From Coriobacteriia bacterium (GTDB taxonomy: Bacteria > Actinomycetota > Coriobacteriia > Anaerosomatales > SLCP01), in assembly GCA_019429145.1 (NCBI GenBank), contig JAHYJI010000005.1, forward strand, positions 1-57,352: 57,352 bases of DNA, written 5' to 3'. The notes under the pieces were generated by a model, which saw only the letters and a program-made list of their open reading frames with translations, was not told the DNA's origin and made no database searches. A program made the translations under genes and the position numbers. Positions 18,989-27,455 of the stretch are shown here, piece after piece; the stretch's first letter is position 1; each line of letters opens with the position of its first letter.

Positions 18989-19074
18989 GTCCGAGTGGCG
19001 GAATGGCAGACGCGCTAGGTTGAGGGCCTAGTGTCCCTAGGGACGTGCGAGTTCAACTCTCGCCTCGGACACCA
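18989..19074 (+). tRNA. tRNA-Leu (GAG anticodon)
   Basis: The acceptor arms GTCCGAG and CTCGGAC pair fully, with discriminator A and an encoded CCA. The anticodon stem CTAGG/CCTAG holds loop TTGAGGG, giving anticodon GAG. The long variable arm expected of a class II leucine tRNA is present, and the T-arm GCGAG/CTCGC encloses TTCAACT. Confidence 0.95.
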
Positions 19075-19084
19075 ACGAATGAAC

Positions 19085-19115
19085 AGCGGCCCTTCCCGAG
19101 TCGGGGAGGGCCGCT
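19085..19115. terminator. Hairpin between tRNA-Leu and the convergent UbiB-family gene
   Basis: A 13-bp stem (19085-19097 with 19103-19115, one G-T pair) with a five-base loop. It lies just after tRNA-Leu and just after the stop of the minus-strand gene, so it can serve both. The downstream T-run is weak. Confidence 0.65.
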
Positions 19116-19134
19116 TGCTGTGCTCGCCGTGCGC

Positions 19135-20808
19135 CTACTGGTCGTGTCGGCGCTGTCGCCAGCGGCGGAACACGATCGACAGGAAGAACCACACCCCCAC
19201 GCCTGCTGCGCACACGAGAGCGAACGCCGCGATAGCTTCGAGCCACCAGGCGAGCTCGGTAGGCGCAAGCAGCCAGGAGAAGCCGAGGACGAACGCCGAG
19301 ACCACCAGCGCGAACGCGAGCCGGTCGATCGCTTGCTCGATGCGGGCCATCAGCGGGTCGAACCCGCCCGGACGCACCGTCATCCGCAGGTCGCCGTCGG
19401 CAACGCGCTTGAGCGCCCGGTTGACGTTGTCGGGCAGGCCCTGCAACGCCTTCATCGTGCGGCGTACGGTGGCAGTGAGCCCCTTCGCCATCGTGGCGGG
19501 GTTGGTCTGCTCCTCGATGATCCGCTTTGCGAACGGCGTCACCGAGTCGACGAAGTGGAACTCGGGGTCCACGTTCGTGCCGAGAGACTGGATCGTCGCG
19601 AGCGTGGTGAGCAGTAGGGCGAACTCGGACTCGAGCGTGAGCCCGCGCCTCCCGATGAGCGACATGATCTCGAAGAGAAGCTCACGCGTGTCGACCTCGT
19701 TGAGCTGGAGGTTGTAGTACTTCCTGATGAGGTTCGTGACATCGCGCTTGAGCCCGACGGCATCGACGTCGGCGGTGCTCCGGCTCACCTCGAGCAGGAT
19801 GTCACCCGCGAGTTCGCCGTCCTGACCGATGATCGCGACGAGCAGGTCCGCCACGTGCGCCCGCGCCGAGGAGGTGAGCACGCCCGCTCGGCCGAAGTCC
19901 GTGAAGGCGACGCGGCCATCGTCCAGCGCGAACAGATTGCCCGGGTGCGGGTCGGCATGGTAGAAGCCGTGAATGAAGATCTGCTCGTAGTAGCATGAGA
20001 TGCCGCGCCCGGCGATCTCGTGGCGGTCCACTCCACGGGCATCGAGCTCGTCGAGCCGGTTGAAGGGGATGCCGTCAATCCGCTCGAGGGTGAGCACGGT
20101 TGCCGAGGTCAACTCCCAGTAGATGCGTGGGAAGTAGACGGTCTCGTCCCCCGCGAACGCCTCGCGGAGACGCTCGGCGTTCTCCGCCTCGTTGACGTAG
20201 TCGCACTCCTCGTGAAGGATGCGGGCGAACTCGTCCACGAGCGCCACCACGTCGAAGCGCCTTCCGACATCGGTCCTCCCGTGGATGCGCCGGGCCTGGG
20301 TGCGCAAGATGTCCAGATCGGCCTCGATGACATCACGGATGCCCGGTCGTTGCACCTTGACCGCGACGGGCGTACCGTCGTGGAGGACGGCCATGTGGAC
20401 CTGTCCGATGCTTGCCGCAGCGGCAGGGACTTCGTCAAACGCGGCGTACAACTCCTCGAGCGGCTGGCCGAAGGACGCCTCGACCTCCTCCCGGGCCTCG
20501 GCGAACGGGAACACCTCCATCTCGTCCTGGAGTCTCGCCAGCTCGTCGGCGAACGACTCGGGAATGAGGTCCCGCCGCACGGAGAGGATCTGGCCGATCT
20601 TGGCAAAGGTCGGGCCGAGGCGCTCCATCGTGCGTCGGACGCGCTGCTCGGGTGCGAGCGAGGTATCCTCGGGCGCGCGACGACGCATGAGCAGGGAGGT
20701 GATCCACGGCGCACGGACTCCGAGCTGGTCGAGGACGGTGCCAAAACCCTCTTCGACGAGCACCGTGATGATGCGACGGTAGCGCTCGCTACGGCTGATG
20801 GTGGACAT
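19135..20808 (-). CDS. ABC1/UbiB-family atypical kinase
   Basis: The 557-aa product has the UbiB/ABC1 kinase-like core. A KxGQ-type motif is seen at FAKIGQILSVR (about 70-80), VAVKVQRPGI supplies the nucleotide-binding lysine, and HADPHPGNLFAL plus FTDFG form the catalytic and metal-binding loops. Two C-terminal hydrophobic helices (about 505-550) suggest a membrane anchor. UbiB proteins support quinone synthesis or lipid handling by ATPase activity. The organism also carries UbiD/UbiA/UbiX-type quinone genes elsewhere in the window. Its start lies six bases from the end of the upstream sensor phosphatase gene, so the two minus-strand genes are an operon. Confidence 0.88.
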   Translation of the reverse strand: MSTISRSERYRRIITVLVEEGFGTVLDQLGVRAPWITSLLMRRRAPEDTSLAPEQRVRRTMERLGPTFAKIGQILSVRRDLIPESFADELARLQDEMEVFPFAEAREEVEASFGQPLEELYAAFDEVPAAAASIGQVHMAVLHDGTPVAVKVQRPGIRDVIEADLDILRTQARRIHGRTDVGRRFDVVALVDEFARILHEECDYVNEAENAERLREAFAGDETVYFPRIYWELTSATVLTLERIDGIPFNRLDELDARGVDRHEIAGRGISCYYEQIFIHGFYHADPHPGNLFALDDGRVAFTDFGRAGVLTSSARAHVADLLVAIIGQDGELAGDILLEVSRSTADVDAVGLKRDVTNLIRKYYNLQLNEVDTRELLFEIMSLIGRRGLTLESEFALLLTTLATIQSLGTNVDPEFHFVDSVTPFAKRIIEEQTNPATMAKGLTATVRRTMKALQGLPDNVNRALKRVADGDLRMTVRPGGFDPLMARIEQAIDRLAFALVVSAFVLGFSWLLAPTELAWWLEAIAAFALVCAAGVGVWFFLSIVFRRWRQRRHDQ

Positions 20809-20814
20809 GAGCGC

Positions 20815-23253
20815 TCACGACTCCCTCGATGTCGACCTCTCGACGCCCGTTGCCGGTCCAGTGTAGCGCAGGGCGATCACGGCGACGTCATCGCCGAGAG
20901 TCCCGCCGCAGTGGGCCTCGACGCTCTCTACCAGCGCATCGATCACCGCCGCCGGTCCGCCGCCCGCGCTGCGGGCGACCGCCTCCTTCACGCGCTCCTC
21001 GCCCAGGAAGCCGGAGCTGCTGCGCGCCTCGATGAGTCCGTCACTGAACGCAACGAGCAGGCTGCCCGGATCGAGTGGCATGCTGAAGCACTCAAAGGTT
21101 CCTCCGGGCACGACACCAAGTGGGGGAGAGCTCGTGATGGCGTCATCGGTACATCGCCCGCTCATGCACAGGACGGGCTGCGGATGTCCGGCACAGGCCA
21201 GTTCGAGCCGGCCTGTCGGCACGTGGATGGTTCCGTACAGCGCGGTGATGAAGCGGCTGTCACCGATTTGCGAGGCGATCGCATCGTTGGCCGCTCCGAG
21301 CACGGCGTCGGGACGCGGGTCCTGGTAGGCGTATGCGCGGATGGTGCTCTTCGCCATGGCGGTAAGCGTGGCCGCCTCGATGCCCTTGCCCGAGACGTCG
21401 CCGAGGACCAGTGCGACCCGGTCATCGGAGACCTCGAACACGTCGTAGAAGTCCCCTCCGATCCGTGCGAGTTCGGTTGCGCTGCGGTACACGTGTGCGA
21501 GTTCGAGCCCCGGAAGGGACGAGGGCATTGCCAGCAGGGCAGACTGTAGCGTGTCAGATATCATGCGCTGGGACGCGTAGAGACGCGCGTTCTCGATCGC
21601 GAGCGTGACAGAGGAGGAGAGCCTGCGGGCGAAATCGACCTCCAGGTCGGTGAAGCGATGGGGCGCCGAGTGGTAGTTCATGTAGATCACTCCGAGGTCT
21701 TGACCCCGGAAGCGCAGCGGGATCGTGGCCAGCGAGCGGATGCCCAGGATTCTCATCGTCTCGGGGCTCATGCGCTTGTGCGTGAACGCATCATCGACGA
21801 TCAGCGGGCCGCCGTCGTCGTCGGCAACGGGCACCGGCCGGTCGCCGGGAGCGTGTAGGGGGATCTTCTCGTGCGGGAACCGGTAGAGATGGCCCGGCCG
21901 CCACCGCTTCCCGTCTCGCATCAGGACGGCTGCGCTCTCTGCGCCGAGCGCGTCGCACCCTGCCTCGGCAGCGGCTCGCGTGATCTCTGCAACATCGGTC
22001 ATCGCGTTGATCGCGAGATCGAGCGCGCTCAGGGCCGCGGTGAGATCGCGAGATCTCCGGAGGTTCCCCTCACGCTCCTTGCGCTCGCTGATGTCTTCGA
22101 TCGTGGCGATGAAGTACTTCGGGGCGCCATCCGGACCGCGCATGAGCGTGCGGCTCACCTCGACCCAGGCGACCGTTCCGTCTCCTCGGATGTAGCGTTT
22201 CTCCAGGCGGTACTCACTGATATCGCCCTCCAGCAGACGCCTGATGAGCGCTATCTCGGCGGGCCGGTCCTCGGCATGGGTGATGTCCTCAGGCCGAATC
22301 TGCCTGAGTGCTTCGGGAGAGTGACCCGCGATCTCGGCAAGCCTGCGGTTGAAACGGAGCCAGCGGCCGTCCAGGGAGACGTGTGCGATGCCGATCGTGG
22401 CCTGTTCGAACGTCGACCGGAAGCGCACCTCGCTCTCCCTCAACTCCTCCGATGCCTGTTGGAGGTCGCCGAAGAGCACGTCGAGCGGGCGTGTGAGCGC
22501 GGTCTCGACGATAGCCCGGTACAGCAGGAAGAACGTGAGGACCTTGAGCATGTGGCCGATGAAGTTCCACGCTCCGAACGGGTCCGTGTACAACGTGAAA
22601 GCGATCTCGGCGGCGACGGCGGTCAGGATCACTCCCGAGAGCAACCAGACGACCTCGCGGGTGAATGTGTCCCGGTATCTCCAGACCGCCGCAAGACTCA
22701 GCAGCATTGCCGCGCTGATGAGGTACTCGCTCCATATCTTGAAGGGGGTGAGCCCCGCACCTTCGACGAAGGCGACAGGGAAGACGTCGAAGACGAACAC
22801 GCTTGCGAGCAGTACGCCTGTTGCGGCTGCGAAGAGCCAGAACGCGGCGACTGCCGAGATCTTGCGTCGCGCGAAAGCGGGGGCGATCAGGAGCCCGGCT
22901 GTCTGGAGGTAGCGCGCGATGAGCCACAACTGGGTCGGCAGATCCGCGTCAGCGTCCGGGAAGACTCCCATCCCCCGGTAGGCGAGCAGGTGCAGGGTGT
23001 CAACGCACGCGGCGAAGAAGAATGCTACCGCGAGCACCACGAGATACCCGGTGTCGAAGTAGCGACGGAGGTTCCAGGCGACCATGAAGGTGCCTGCGGC
23101 GACTGCGATCGCGAAGAGCTCGACCAGTGAGTGGAACAGAAGGTAGTCGTAGGTGAGCCTGACACCGAGCAGTCCGAGGAAGACCGCGATCACGAGCACG
23201 GCGTACCCGGCGACGCTCACCCGCTTCCCCTGGCTCTGCACGACCTGTGGCAT
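20815..23253 (-). CDS. MASE3-PAS-GAF sensor with PP2C/SpoIIE-type phosphatase
   Basis: The 812-aa protein has an N-terminal MASE3-like membrane sensor of about seven helices (1-250; YRGMGVFPDADADLPTQLW is typical). It continues with a PAS domain (about 270-390, ending in FIATIEDISERKERE), a GAF domain (about 405-560) and a C-terminal SpoIIE-type PP2C serine phosphatase (about 590-800). The metal ligands of the phosphatase are in GGDFYD, LGDVSGKG, SDGLIEAR and GDDVAVI. Such proteins dephosphorylate a STAS-domain antagonist to release a sigma factor or other partner. A STAS-HATPase fusion is encoded at 41.2 kb but is not adjacent. The ATG at 23253 has no strong ribosome-binding site. Confidence 0.88.
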   Translation of the reverse strand: MPQVVQSQGKRVSVAGYAVLVIAVFLGLLGVRLTYDYLLFHSLVELFAIAVAAGTFMVAWNLRRYFDTGYLVVLAVAFFFAACVDTLHLLAYRGMGVFPDADADLPTQLWLIARYLQTAGLLIAPAFARRKISAVAAFWLFAAATGVLLASVFVFDVFPVAFVEGAGLTPFKIWSEYLISAAMLLSLAAVWRYRDTFTREVVWLLSGVILTAVAAEIAFTLYTDPFGAWNFIGHMLKVLTFFLLYRAIVETALTRPLDVLFGDLQQASEELRESEVRFRSTFEQATIGIAHVSLDGRWLRFNRRLAEIAGHSPEALRQIRPEDITHAEDRPAEIALIRRLLEGDISEYRLEKRYIRGDGTVAWVEVSRTLMRGPDGAPKYFIATIEDISERKEREGNLRRSRDLTAALSALDLAINAMTDVAEITRAAAEAGCDALGAESAAVLMRDGKRWRPGHLYRFPHEKIPLHAPGDRPVPVADDDGGPLIVDDAFTHKRMSPETMRILGIRSLATIPLRFRGQDLGVIYMNYHSAPHRFTDLEVDFARRLSSSVTLAIENARLYASQRMISDTLQSALLAMPSSLPGLELAHVYRSATELARIGGDFYDVFEVSDDRVALVLGDVSGKGIEAATLTAMAKSTIRAYAYQDPRPDAVLGAANDAIASQIGDSRFITALYGTIHVPTGRLELACAGHPQPVLCMSGRCTDDAITSSPPLGVVPGGTFECFSMPLDPGSLLVAFSDGLIEARSSSGFLGEERVKEAVARSAGGGPAAVIDALVESVEAHCGGTLGDDVAVIALRYTGPATGVERSTSRES

Positions 23254-23386
23254 CTTACCGTCCCTGATGTGAGCGCGTTCGGGTTATCGTCGCACGGTGG
23301 GAGGCGGAGCGGCAACCGGGAGGAGAGCTGATTGAGCCTCCGCCATCGGCTATGCTGTGGACGACTCGACGAGAGGAGTGCGTCAC

Positions 23387-24100
23387 GTGCTCGTGTTCTG
23401 CGACATACCTGTTGGCGACGCCGGAGAGGTTTGCTGCTGTCGGTGCCGCGGCGGCGACGCGCCGCCACACACGAGTATCGCCGAGCTCAGCGAGCAGATC
23501 GATTCTGCGCTCCGTACTGTACCGGACGCCGGCGTTCTCCTTTCGGGTGTCGACTCGCTCGACCACGGCGAACTCGGCGACCTCGTGAAGCACGCTGCAC
23601 GGGCGGGTGCCTCCCGCATCGCCCTGCGCACGTCTGGCCGCGTGCTTGCCGACGCCGCCACGGCTCGGCAGCTCGTGCGCAGCGGCGTCCGGGTCGTAGA
23701 GGTGACCTTCCTCGGTTCTAGCGCGCAGGCGCACGATGCGCTCGCCACCACCCCGGGCGCGTTCGATACCGCGGCCGCCGGCATCGCCCACGTCCGTGCG
23801 GCTGCGGACGCACTCGGTATCCGGGTGGCCGTTCGCGGACGGGTGCGGGTATGCCGCCACAACCTCCAGGACCTTCCGGCAACGGTCATGCGCCTCGCAG
23901 AGATGGGCGTTGCCAGCATCTCGCTGGCTTGCGATCCCACCCTCGACCCCCGACGCTCCGTCGACTGGGTGCGTGCCGCGTGCGACACCGGGACCGTGAA
24001 TCGTGTCTGGGTTTCGGTGTCAGGTGTGGGCGATGGCGTGCTCGGGGACAGATCGCTGCACGCCACCGATCCGATCACCATCTGCGAGGTCCCGGCGTGA
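23387..24100 (+). CDS. Radical-SAM-like barrel without the usual cluster motif
   Basis: The 237-aa product looks like a radical SAM half-barrel. GASRIALRTSGRVLADAATARQLVRSGVRVVEVTFLG and AHDALATTPGAFDTAAAGIAHVRAAA parallel the strand-helix pattern of that superfamily, and CRHNLQDLPATVMRLAEMGV is a typical middle block. However, the N-terminal region holds VCCCRC instead of CxxxCxxC, so the iron-sulphur site is absent or altered. The GTG 23387 start has GAGAGGA nine bases upstream; GTG 23378 overlaps that site. It overlaps the intact radical SAM gene by four bases (GTGA), suggesting a two-subunit enzyme. The substrate is unknown. Confidence 0.6.
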   Translation: MLVFCDIPVGDAGEVCCCRCRGGDAPPHTSIAELSEQIDSALRTVPDAGVLLSGVDSLDHGELGDLVKHAARAGASRIALRTSGRVLADAATARQLVRSGVRVVEVTFLGSSAQAHDALATTPGAFDTAAAGIAHVRAAADALGIRVAVRGRVRVCRHNLQDLPATVMRLAEMGVASISLACDPTLDPRRSVDWVRAACDTGTVNRVWVSVSGVGDGVLGDRSLHATDPITICEVPA

Positions 24101-25368
24101 GCAGGGGGCCGCTCCAGAAGGTGGCGCTCGTCGGCCTCAACTCGGCAGGGTACCGCTCGCTTGCTTTGGGATACGTGCGCGCCTACGCGCAGGCGGACCC
24201 GCGCCTTTCGGGCAAGAGCGGCTTCATGACGCTCGATCTCGACGTCAACGTCGATCCCTGGTGGGTCGCGTACCGGGTGGCCGCACTCGAGCCGGACGTG
24301 GTCGGGTTCTCGGTGACCTGCTGGAACGCCCGGTCGGTCTACGATGCATGCCGCCTGTTGAAGCGAATCGTGCCGAACGCCTTCGTCGTCGTGGGTGGCC
24401 CTGAGGTCGCGCCCATCGCCGAGGAGGTTCTTGTGGACCAGCCCTCGATCGACGCGGTCGTGCGCGGAGAGGGGGAGGAGACTTTCGCCGAGCTTCTCTC
24501 CACGCTTCTCAAGGGCCGCTCGCCCTGGCGGGTCGAGGGCGTCACGGCCCGGCGAGACGGTGAGATCGTCTCCGGCTCCGACCGGGCGTTGATCGGGGAC
24601 CTGGACGCCATCCCTTCACCGTACCTGACGGGTGTGCTCGAACCGGTCGAGGGCACTGCGTATATCGAGACGTACCGGGGGTGCCCCCATCGGTGCGGGT
24701 ACTGCTTCGAGGGGAAGGGATTCGGACGCTTGCGGTCCTTCTCGAAGGAGCGCGTCCAGACCGAGATCGAGTTCCTCGCGAGCACCGCGGGGCTGCGGTC
24801 CTTCTCCTTCATCGACCCGGTGTTCAATCTCACAAGGGATCGCCTGGAGTGGCTCGCCGGGGTCATGGACCCGTACGCGCGACGGGGTGTGCGTCTGCAC
24901 ACCATCGAGGTCGACATCGAGCGAATCGGTCCGGACGAGGCTGCTCTGCTGCGCCGTGCGGGAGTCGCGTCGGTCGAGACCGGTCCCCAGAGCGTCGGCG
25001 AGAAGGCGCTCGCGCTCTGCCGCCGCACCTTCGACCGCGACCGGTTCGTCGCAGGCGTAGAGGCGCTGCGGGCCGAGGGTATCTCCGTGGAGTGCGACCT
25101 GATCATCGGTCTGCCCGGCGACACCGCTGCTGACGTGCTCGAAGGCATGCGCTTCGTCGCCGATCTGGACCCGGGAATGCTCCAGATGTCGACGCTGCAC
25201 GTGTTGCCCGGGACGGACCTGTGGCAACGTTCGGGGGAGGTCGGTCTGGCGTTCGACCCGGCTCCGCCGCACGAGGTCATCAGCACCGGGGAGATCGACT
25301 TCGCGGACCTGCGCCGCCTCGAAGTGATGGGCAACGCGGTCATGGACCACTACCGGGCGCGTCTCTAG
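24097..25368 (+). CDS. B12-binding-domain radical SAM enzyme
   Basis: The 423-aa product has an N-terminal cobalamin-binding-type Rossmann domain (about 1-145; VVGGPEVAPIAEEVL and VVRGEGEETFAEL are typical). The radical SAM core has CPHRCGYC (CxxxCxxC) at about 190-197 and IDPVFNLTRDRLEWL. These enzymes methylate or rearrange unactivated carbon or phosphorus positions using SAM and often cobalamin. It is coupled by a GTGA overlap to a degenerate radical-SAM-like gene and followed 18 bases later by an aminotransferase. The trio may act on one substrate; I cannot name it. Confidence 0.87.
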   Translation: MSRGPLQKVALVGLNSAGYRSLALGYVRAYAQADPRLSGKSGFMTLDLDVNVDPWWVAYRVAALEPDVVGFSVTCWNARSVYDACRLLKRIVPNAFVVVGGPEVAPIAEEVLVDQPSIDAVVRGEGEETFAELLSTLLKGRSPWRVEGVTARRDGEIVSGSDRALIGDLDAIPSPYLTGVLEPVEGTAYIETYRGCPHRCGYCFEGKGFGRLRSFSKERVQTEIEFLASTAGLRSFSFIDPVFNLTRDRLEWLAGVMDPYARRGVRLHTIEVDIERIGPDEAALLRRAGVASVETGPQSVGEKALALCRRTFDRDRFVAGVEALRAEGISVECDLIIGLPGDTAADVLEGMRFVADLDPGMLQMSTLHVLPGTDLWQRSGEVGLAFDPAPPHEVISTGEIDFADLRRLEVMGNAVMDHYRARL

Positions 25369-25386
25369 CGCGCTGTGAGGAGAGAG

Positions 25387-26565
25387 ATGGAGCCCACATC
25401 AGAACACGTGTCGAAGCGGGCGACGGCCATCCGGCCGTTCGTCGTCATGGATGTCGTTGCGCGGGCCAAGGAACTGGCCGCGATGGGCCACGACGTGGTG
25501 CGTCTGGAGATCGGAGACCCCGACCTGCCCACGCCGGCCGTCATCACACGTGCCGCCGAGGAGGCGATGGAGCAGGGGGACACCGGATACACGCAATCCG
25601 CCGGCCTGCCGACGCTCCGGCAAGCGATCTCGGCTCACTACAGCACGTCGTACGGCGTCACGGTCGACCCCGAGGACATCGTCGTCAGCCAGGGCACGTC
25701 ACCCGCGATGCTTCTCGTCTTCGGCGCTCTGCTCGACCCTGGCGATGAAGTGATCGTCTCCGACCCGTGCTATCCGGCGTATCCGAACTACGTGAACTTC
25801 CTCGGCGGCGTGCCGGTGCCGGTGCGGGTGCGTGCCGAGGAAGGCTTCCGCTTCCGCCCCGATGAGGTTCGCGCCGCGATCACGCCGCGTACCCGTGCGA
25901 TCATGGTGAACTCGCCATGCAACCCGACCGGGACCGTCCTGCCCGCCGAGGACCTGGCCGAGCTTGCTGCCATCGCCGAGGAGCACGACATCTGGATCGT
26001 AAGCGACGAGATCTACCACGGCCTCGATTTCTCCGGACGCAGCCGCTCGATCCTCGAGTTCACCGACCGGGCCTTCGTGCTCAACGGATTCTCGAAGGTC
26101 TACGCGATGACCGGTTGGCGACTCGGGTACCTCATCGCGCCGCGCCCGTTCGTGCGCCCGTGCGAAAAGATCCAGCAGAACTTCTTCCTCTGCGCGAACC
26201 ATTTCGTGCAGGTGGCCGGGACCGTGGCCCTCACCACAGCACAGGCCGAGGTGGCCCGCATGCGCGAGATATACGACGAGCGGCGCCGCTACCTGGTTCC
26301 CGCTCTGCGTGACATCGGGCTCACCGTGGCGTGCGAGCCCACCGGTGCCTTCTACGTGTTCGCCGACGCACGGTCGTGGGGAAGCGACTCGCTGGAGCTG
26401 TCGCGTCGCATCCTGGAAGAGGCGTTCGTCTCGACGGCCCCCGGCATCGACTTCGGCCCCGGCGGCGAAGGGTTCCTGCGCTTCAGCTACGCGACGTCCC
26501 TCGAGCGGCTTGCCGAGGGCGTGTCCAGGCTGGGAGCGTGGAGCCGTGAACACGCACAGGGCTGA
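25387..26565 (+). CDS. PLP-dependent aminotransferase, class I/II
   Basis: This 392-aa fold-type I aminotransferase has IGDPDLPTPAVI near the N-terminus, NSPCNPTG at the substrate loop, SDEIYHGLDF, the PLP lysine in NGFSKVYAMTGWRLGY, and the C-terminal LRFSYATS arginine that binds the substrate carboxylate. It is of the aspartate/alanine aminotransferase type (AAT-I), so the likely donor is glutamate or another amino acid, with the keto partner unknown. ATG 25387 is preceded by GAGGAG; an in-frame GTG at 25375 overlaps it. It follows the radical SAM pair closely. Confidence 0.9.
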   Translation: MEPTSEHVSKRATAIRPFVVMDVVARAKELAAMGHDVVRLEIGDPDLPTPAVITRAAEEAMEQGDTGYTQSAGLPTLRQAISAHYSTSYGVTVDPEDIVVSQGTSPAMLLVFGALLDPGDEVIVSDPCYPAYPNYVNFLGGVPVPVRVRAEEGFRFRPDEVRAAITPRTRAIMVNSPCNPTGTVLPAEDLAELAAIAEEHDIWIVSDEIYHGLDFSGRSRSILEFTDRAFVLNGFSKVYAMTGWRLGYLIAPRPFVRPCEKIQQNFFLCANHFVQVAGTVALTTAQAEVARMREIYDERRRYLVPALRDIGLTVACEPTGAFYVFADARSWGSDSLELSRRILEEAFVSTAPGIDFGPGGEGFLRFSYATSLERLAEGVSRLGAWSREHAQG

Positions 26566-26626
26566 GGGAGCGCCGTTCGCCGAGAAGCCCTCATGTTCGC
26601 CTTTCCGGCAGCCGACAGTTACACTA

Positions 26627-26641
26627 CGCGACGTTGTCGCG
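26627..26641. repeat. Inverted repeat upstream of the PHP-gene sigma-54 site
   Basis: CGCGAC at 26627-26632 and GTCGCG at 26636-26641 flank GTT. It lies 15 bases upstream of the GG-N10-GC element and could be an activator-binding site, though a chance GC-rich repeat is possible. Confidence 0.4.
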
Positions 26642-26656
26642 AACACGGCCCGGACG

Positions 26657-26673
26657 ACGGCACGGATATTGCA
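26657..26673 (+). promoter_or_regulatory. Candidate sigma-54 promoter before the PHP gene
   Basis: The sequence acGGCACGgataTTGCA matches the sigma-54 consensus TTGGCACGNNNNTTGCW at every fixed position except the first two T. GG and GC are ten bases apart. It lies in a 161-base intergenic region, 53 bases before the TTG start. rpoN is encoded 5.5 kb away. Confidence 0.7.
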
Positions 26674-26726
26674 CTAGCGGGTCGGACACCTCAAGGCGCC
26701 GACAGAATCCCTCGAGAGGGGACCTC

Positions 26727-27455
26727 TTGACTGATACGTGGAGCAAGGCCGACCTTCACATCCACAGCGACTTCAGTGACGGTCTGGCCACCATCCCCGA
26801 GATCATGCAGCACGTGCAGGACAACACCGATCTCTCTGTCATCGCCATCACCGACCACAACACCATCGAGGGCGCATTGCTCGCGAAATCACTCGAGCAC
26901 GAGTACGACCTCGAGGTCGTCGTGGGCGAGGAGATCTCGACGAAGTCGGGCCACGTGATCGGGCTCTTTCTCGAGGAGCATATCCCTGCCGGTATGACGG
27001 TCGCCGAGACCATCGCGGCTATCAGCGAGCAGGGCGGCGTCGCGATGATCCCTCACCCCTTCTCCGCACAGGGCGTCTTCGGCCCGTTCGGCGTCAAGGG
27101 GTTCGGCGCGGCACTGAACGAACTCGCATTCCAGGCCCTCGAAGTCTACAACTCGATGCCATTCCTCGTGTTCGCCAACCGCGTGGCGGCCAAGGTCTTC
27201 GCCGGGGGCCAGGGCATCGCGGCGACCGGCGGCTCGGACGCTCACGTCCTCCAGGGTATCGGCAAGGGTTACACGGTCTTCCGTGGCTCCACGACTGCGA
27301 ATCTGCGCTCGAGCATCGACGCGCTCGAGACGAGGGCCGAGACGGGCAAGGGCGGACTCGCGATCGCACTGCGTTACGCGTACACGTTCCCGCGCATCAG
27401 GCGCCAGCGAGAGTGGAACCGCGCGGTGTGCAAGCCGCAGCGCGTCAGCGCGTAG
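26727..27455 (+). CDS. PHP-domain metal-dependent phosphoesterase
   Basis: The 242-aa product has the PHP metal-ligand set: DLHIHSDFSDG near the N-terminus, ITDHNTIEGA, VVGEEIST, IPHPF and GGSDAH. Relatives such as YciV/TrpH hydrolyse 3',5'-bisphosphonucleotides or short RNA 5' ends, while others are histidinol phosphatases. The substrate here is not certain. The TTG 26727 start has GAGAGGGG upstream, and the reading frame further upstream includes the intergenic promoter region. It is separate from the aminotransferase and carries its own sigma-54-type promoter. Its 3' end overlaps the convergent minus-strand gene by 11 bases. Confidence 0.85.
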   Translation: MTDTWSKADLHIHSDFSDGLATIPEIMQHVQDNTDLSVIAITDHNTIEGALLAKSLEHEYDLEVVVGEEISTKSGHVIGLFLEEHIPAGMTVAETIAAISEQGGVAMIPHPFSAQGVFGPFGVKGFGAALNELAFQALEVYNSMPFLVFANRVAAKVFAGGQGIAATGGSDAHVLQGIGKGYTVFRGSTTANLRSSIDALETRAETGKGGLAIALRYAYTFPRIRRQREWNRAVCKPQRVSA

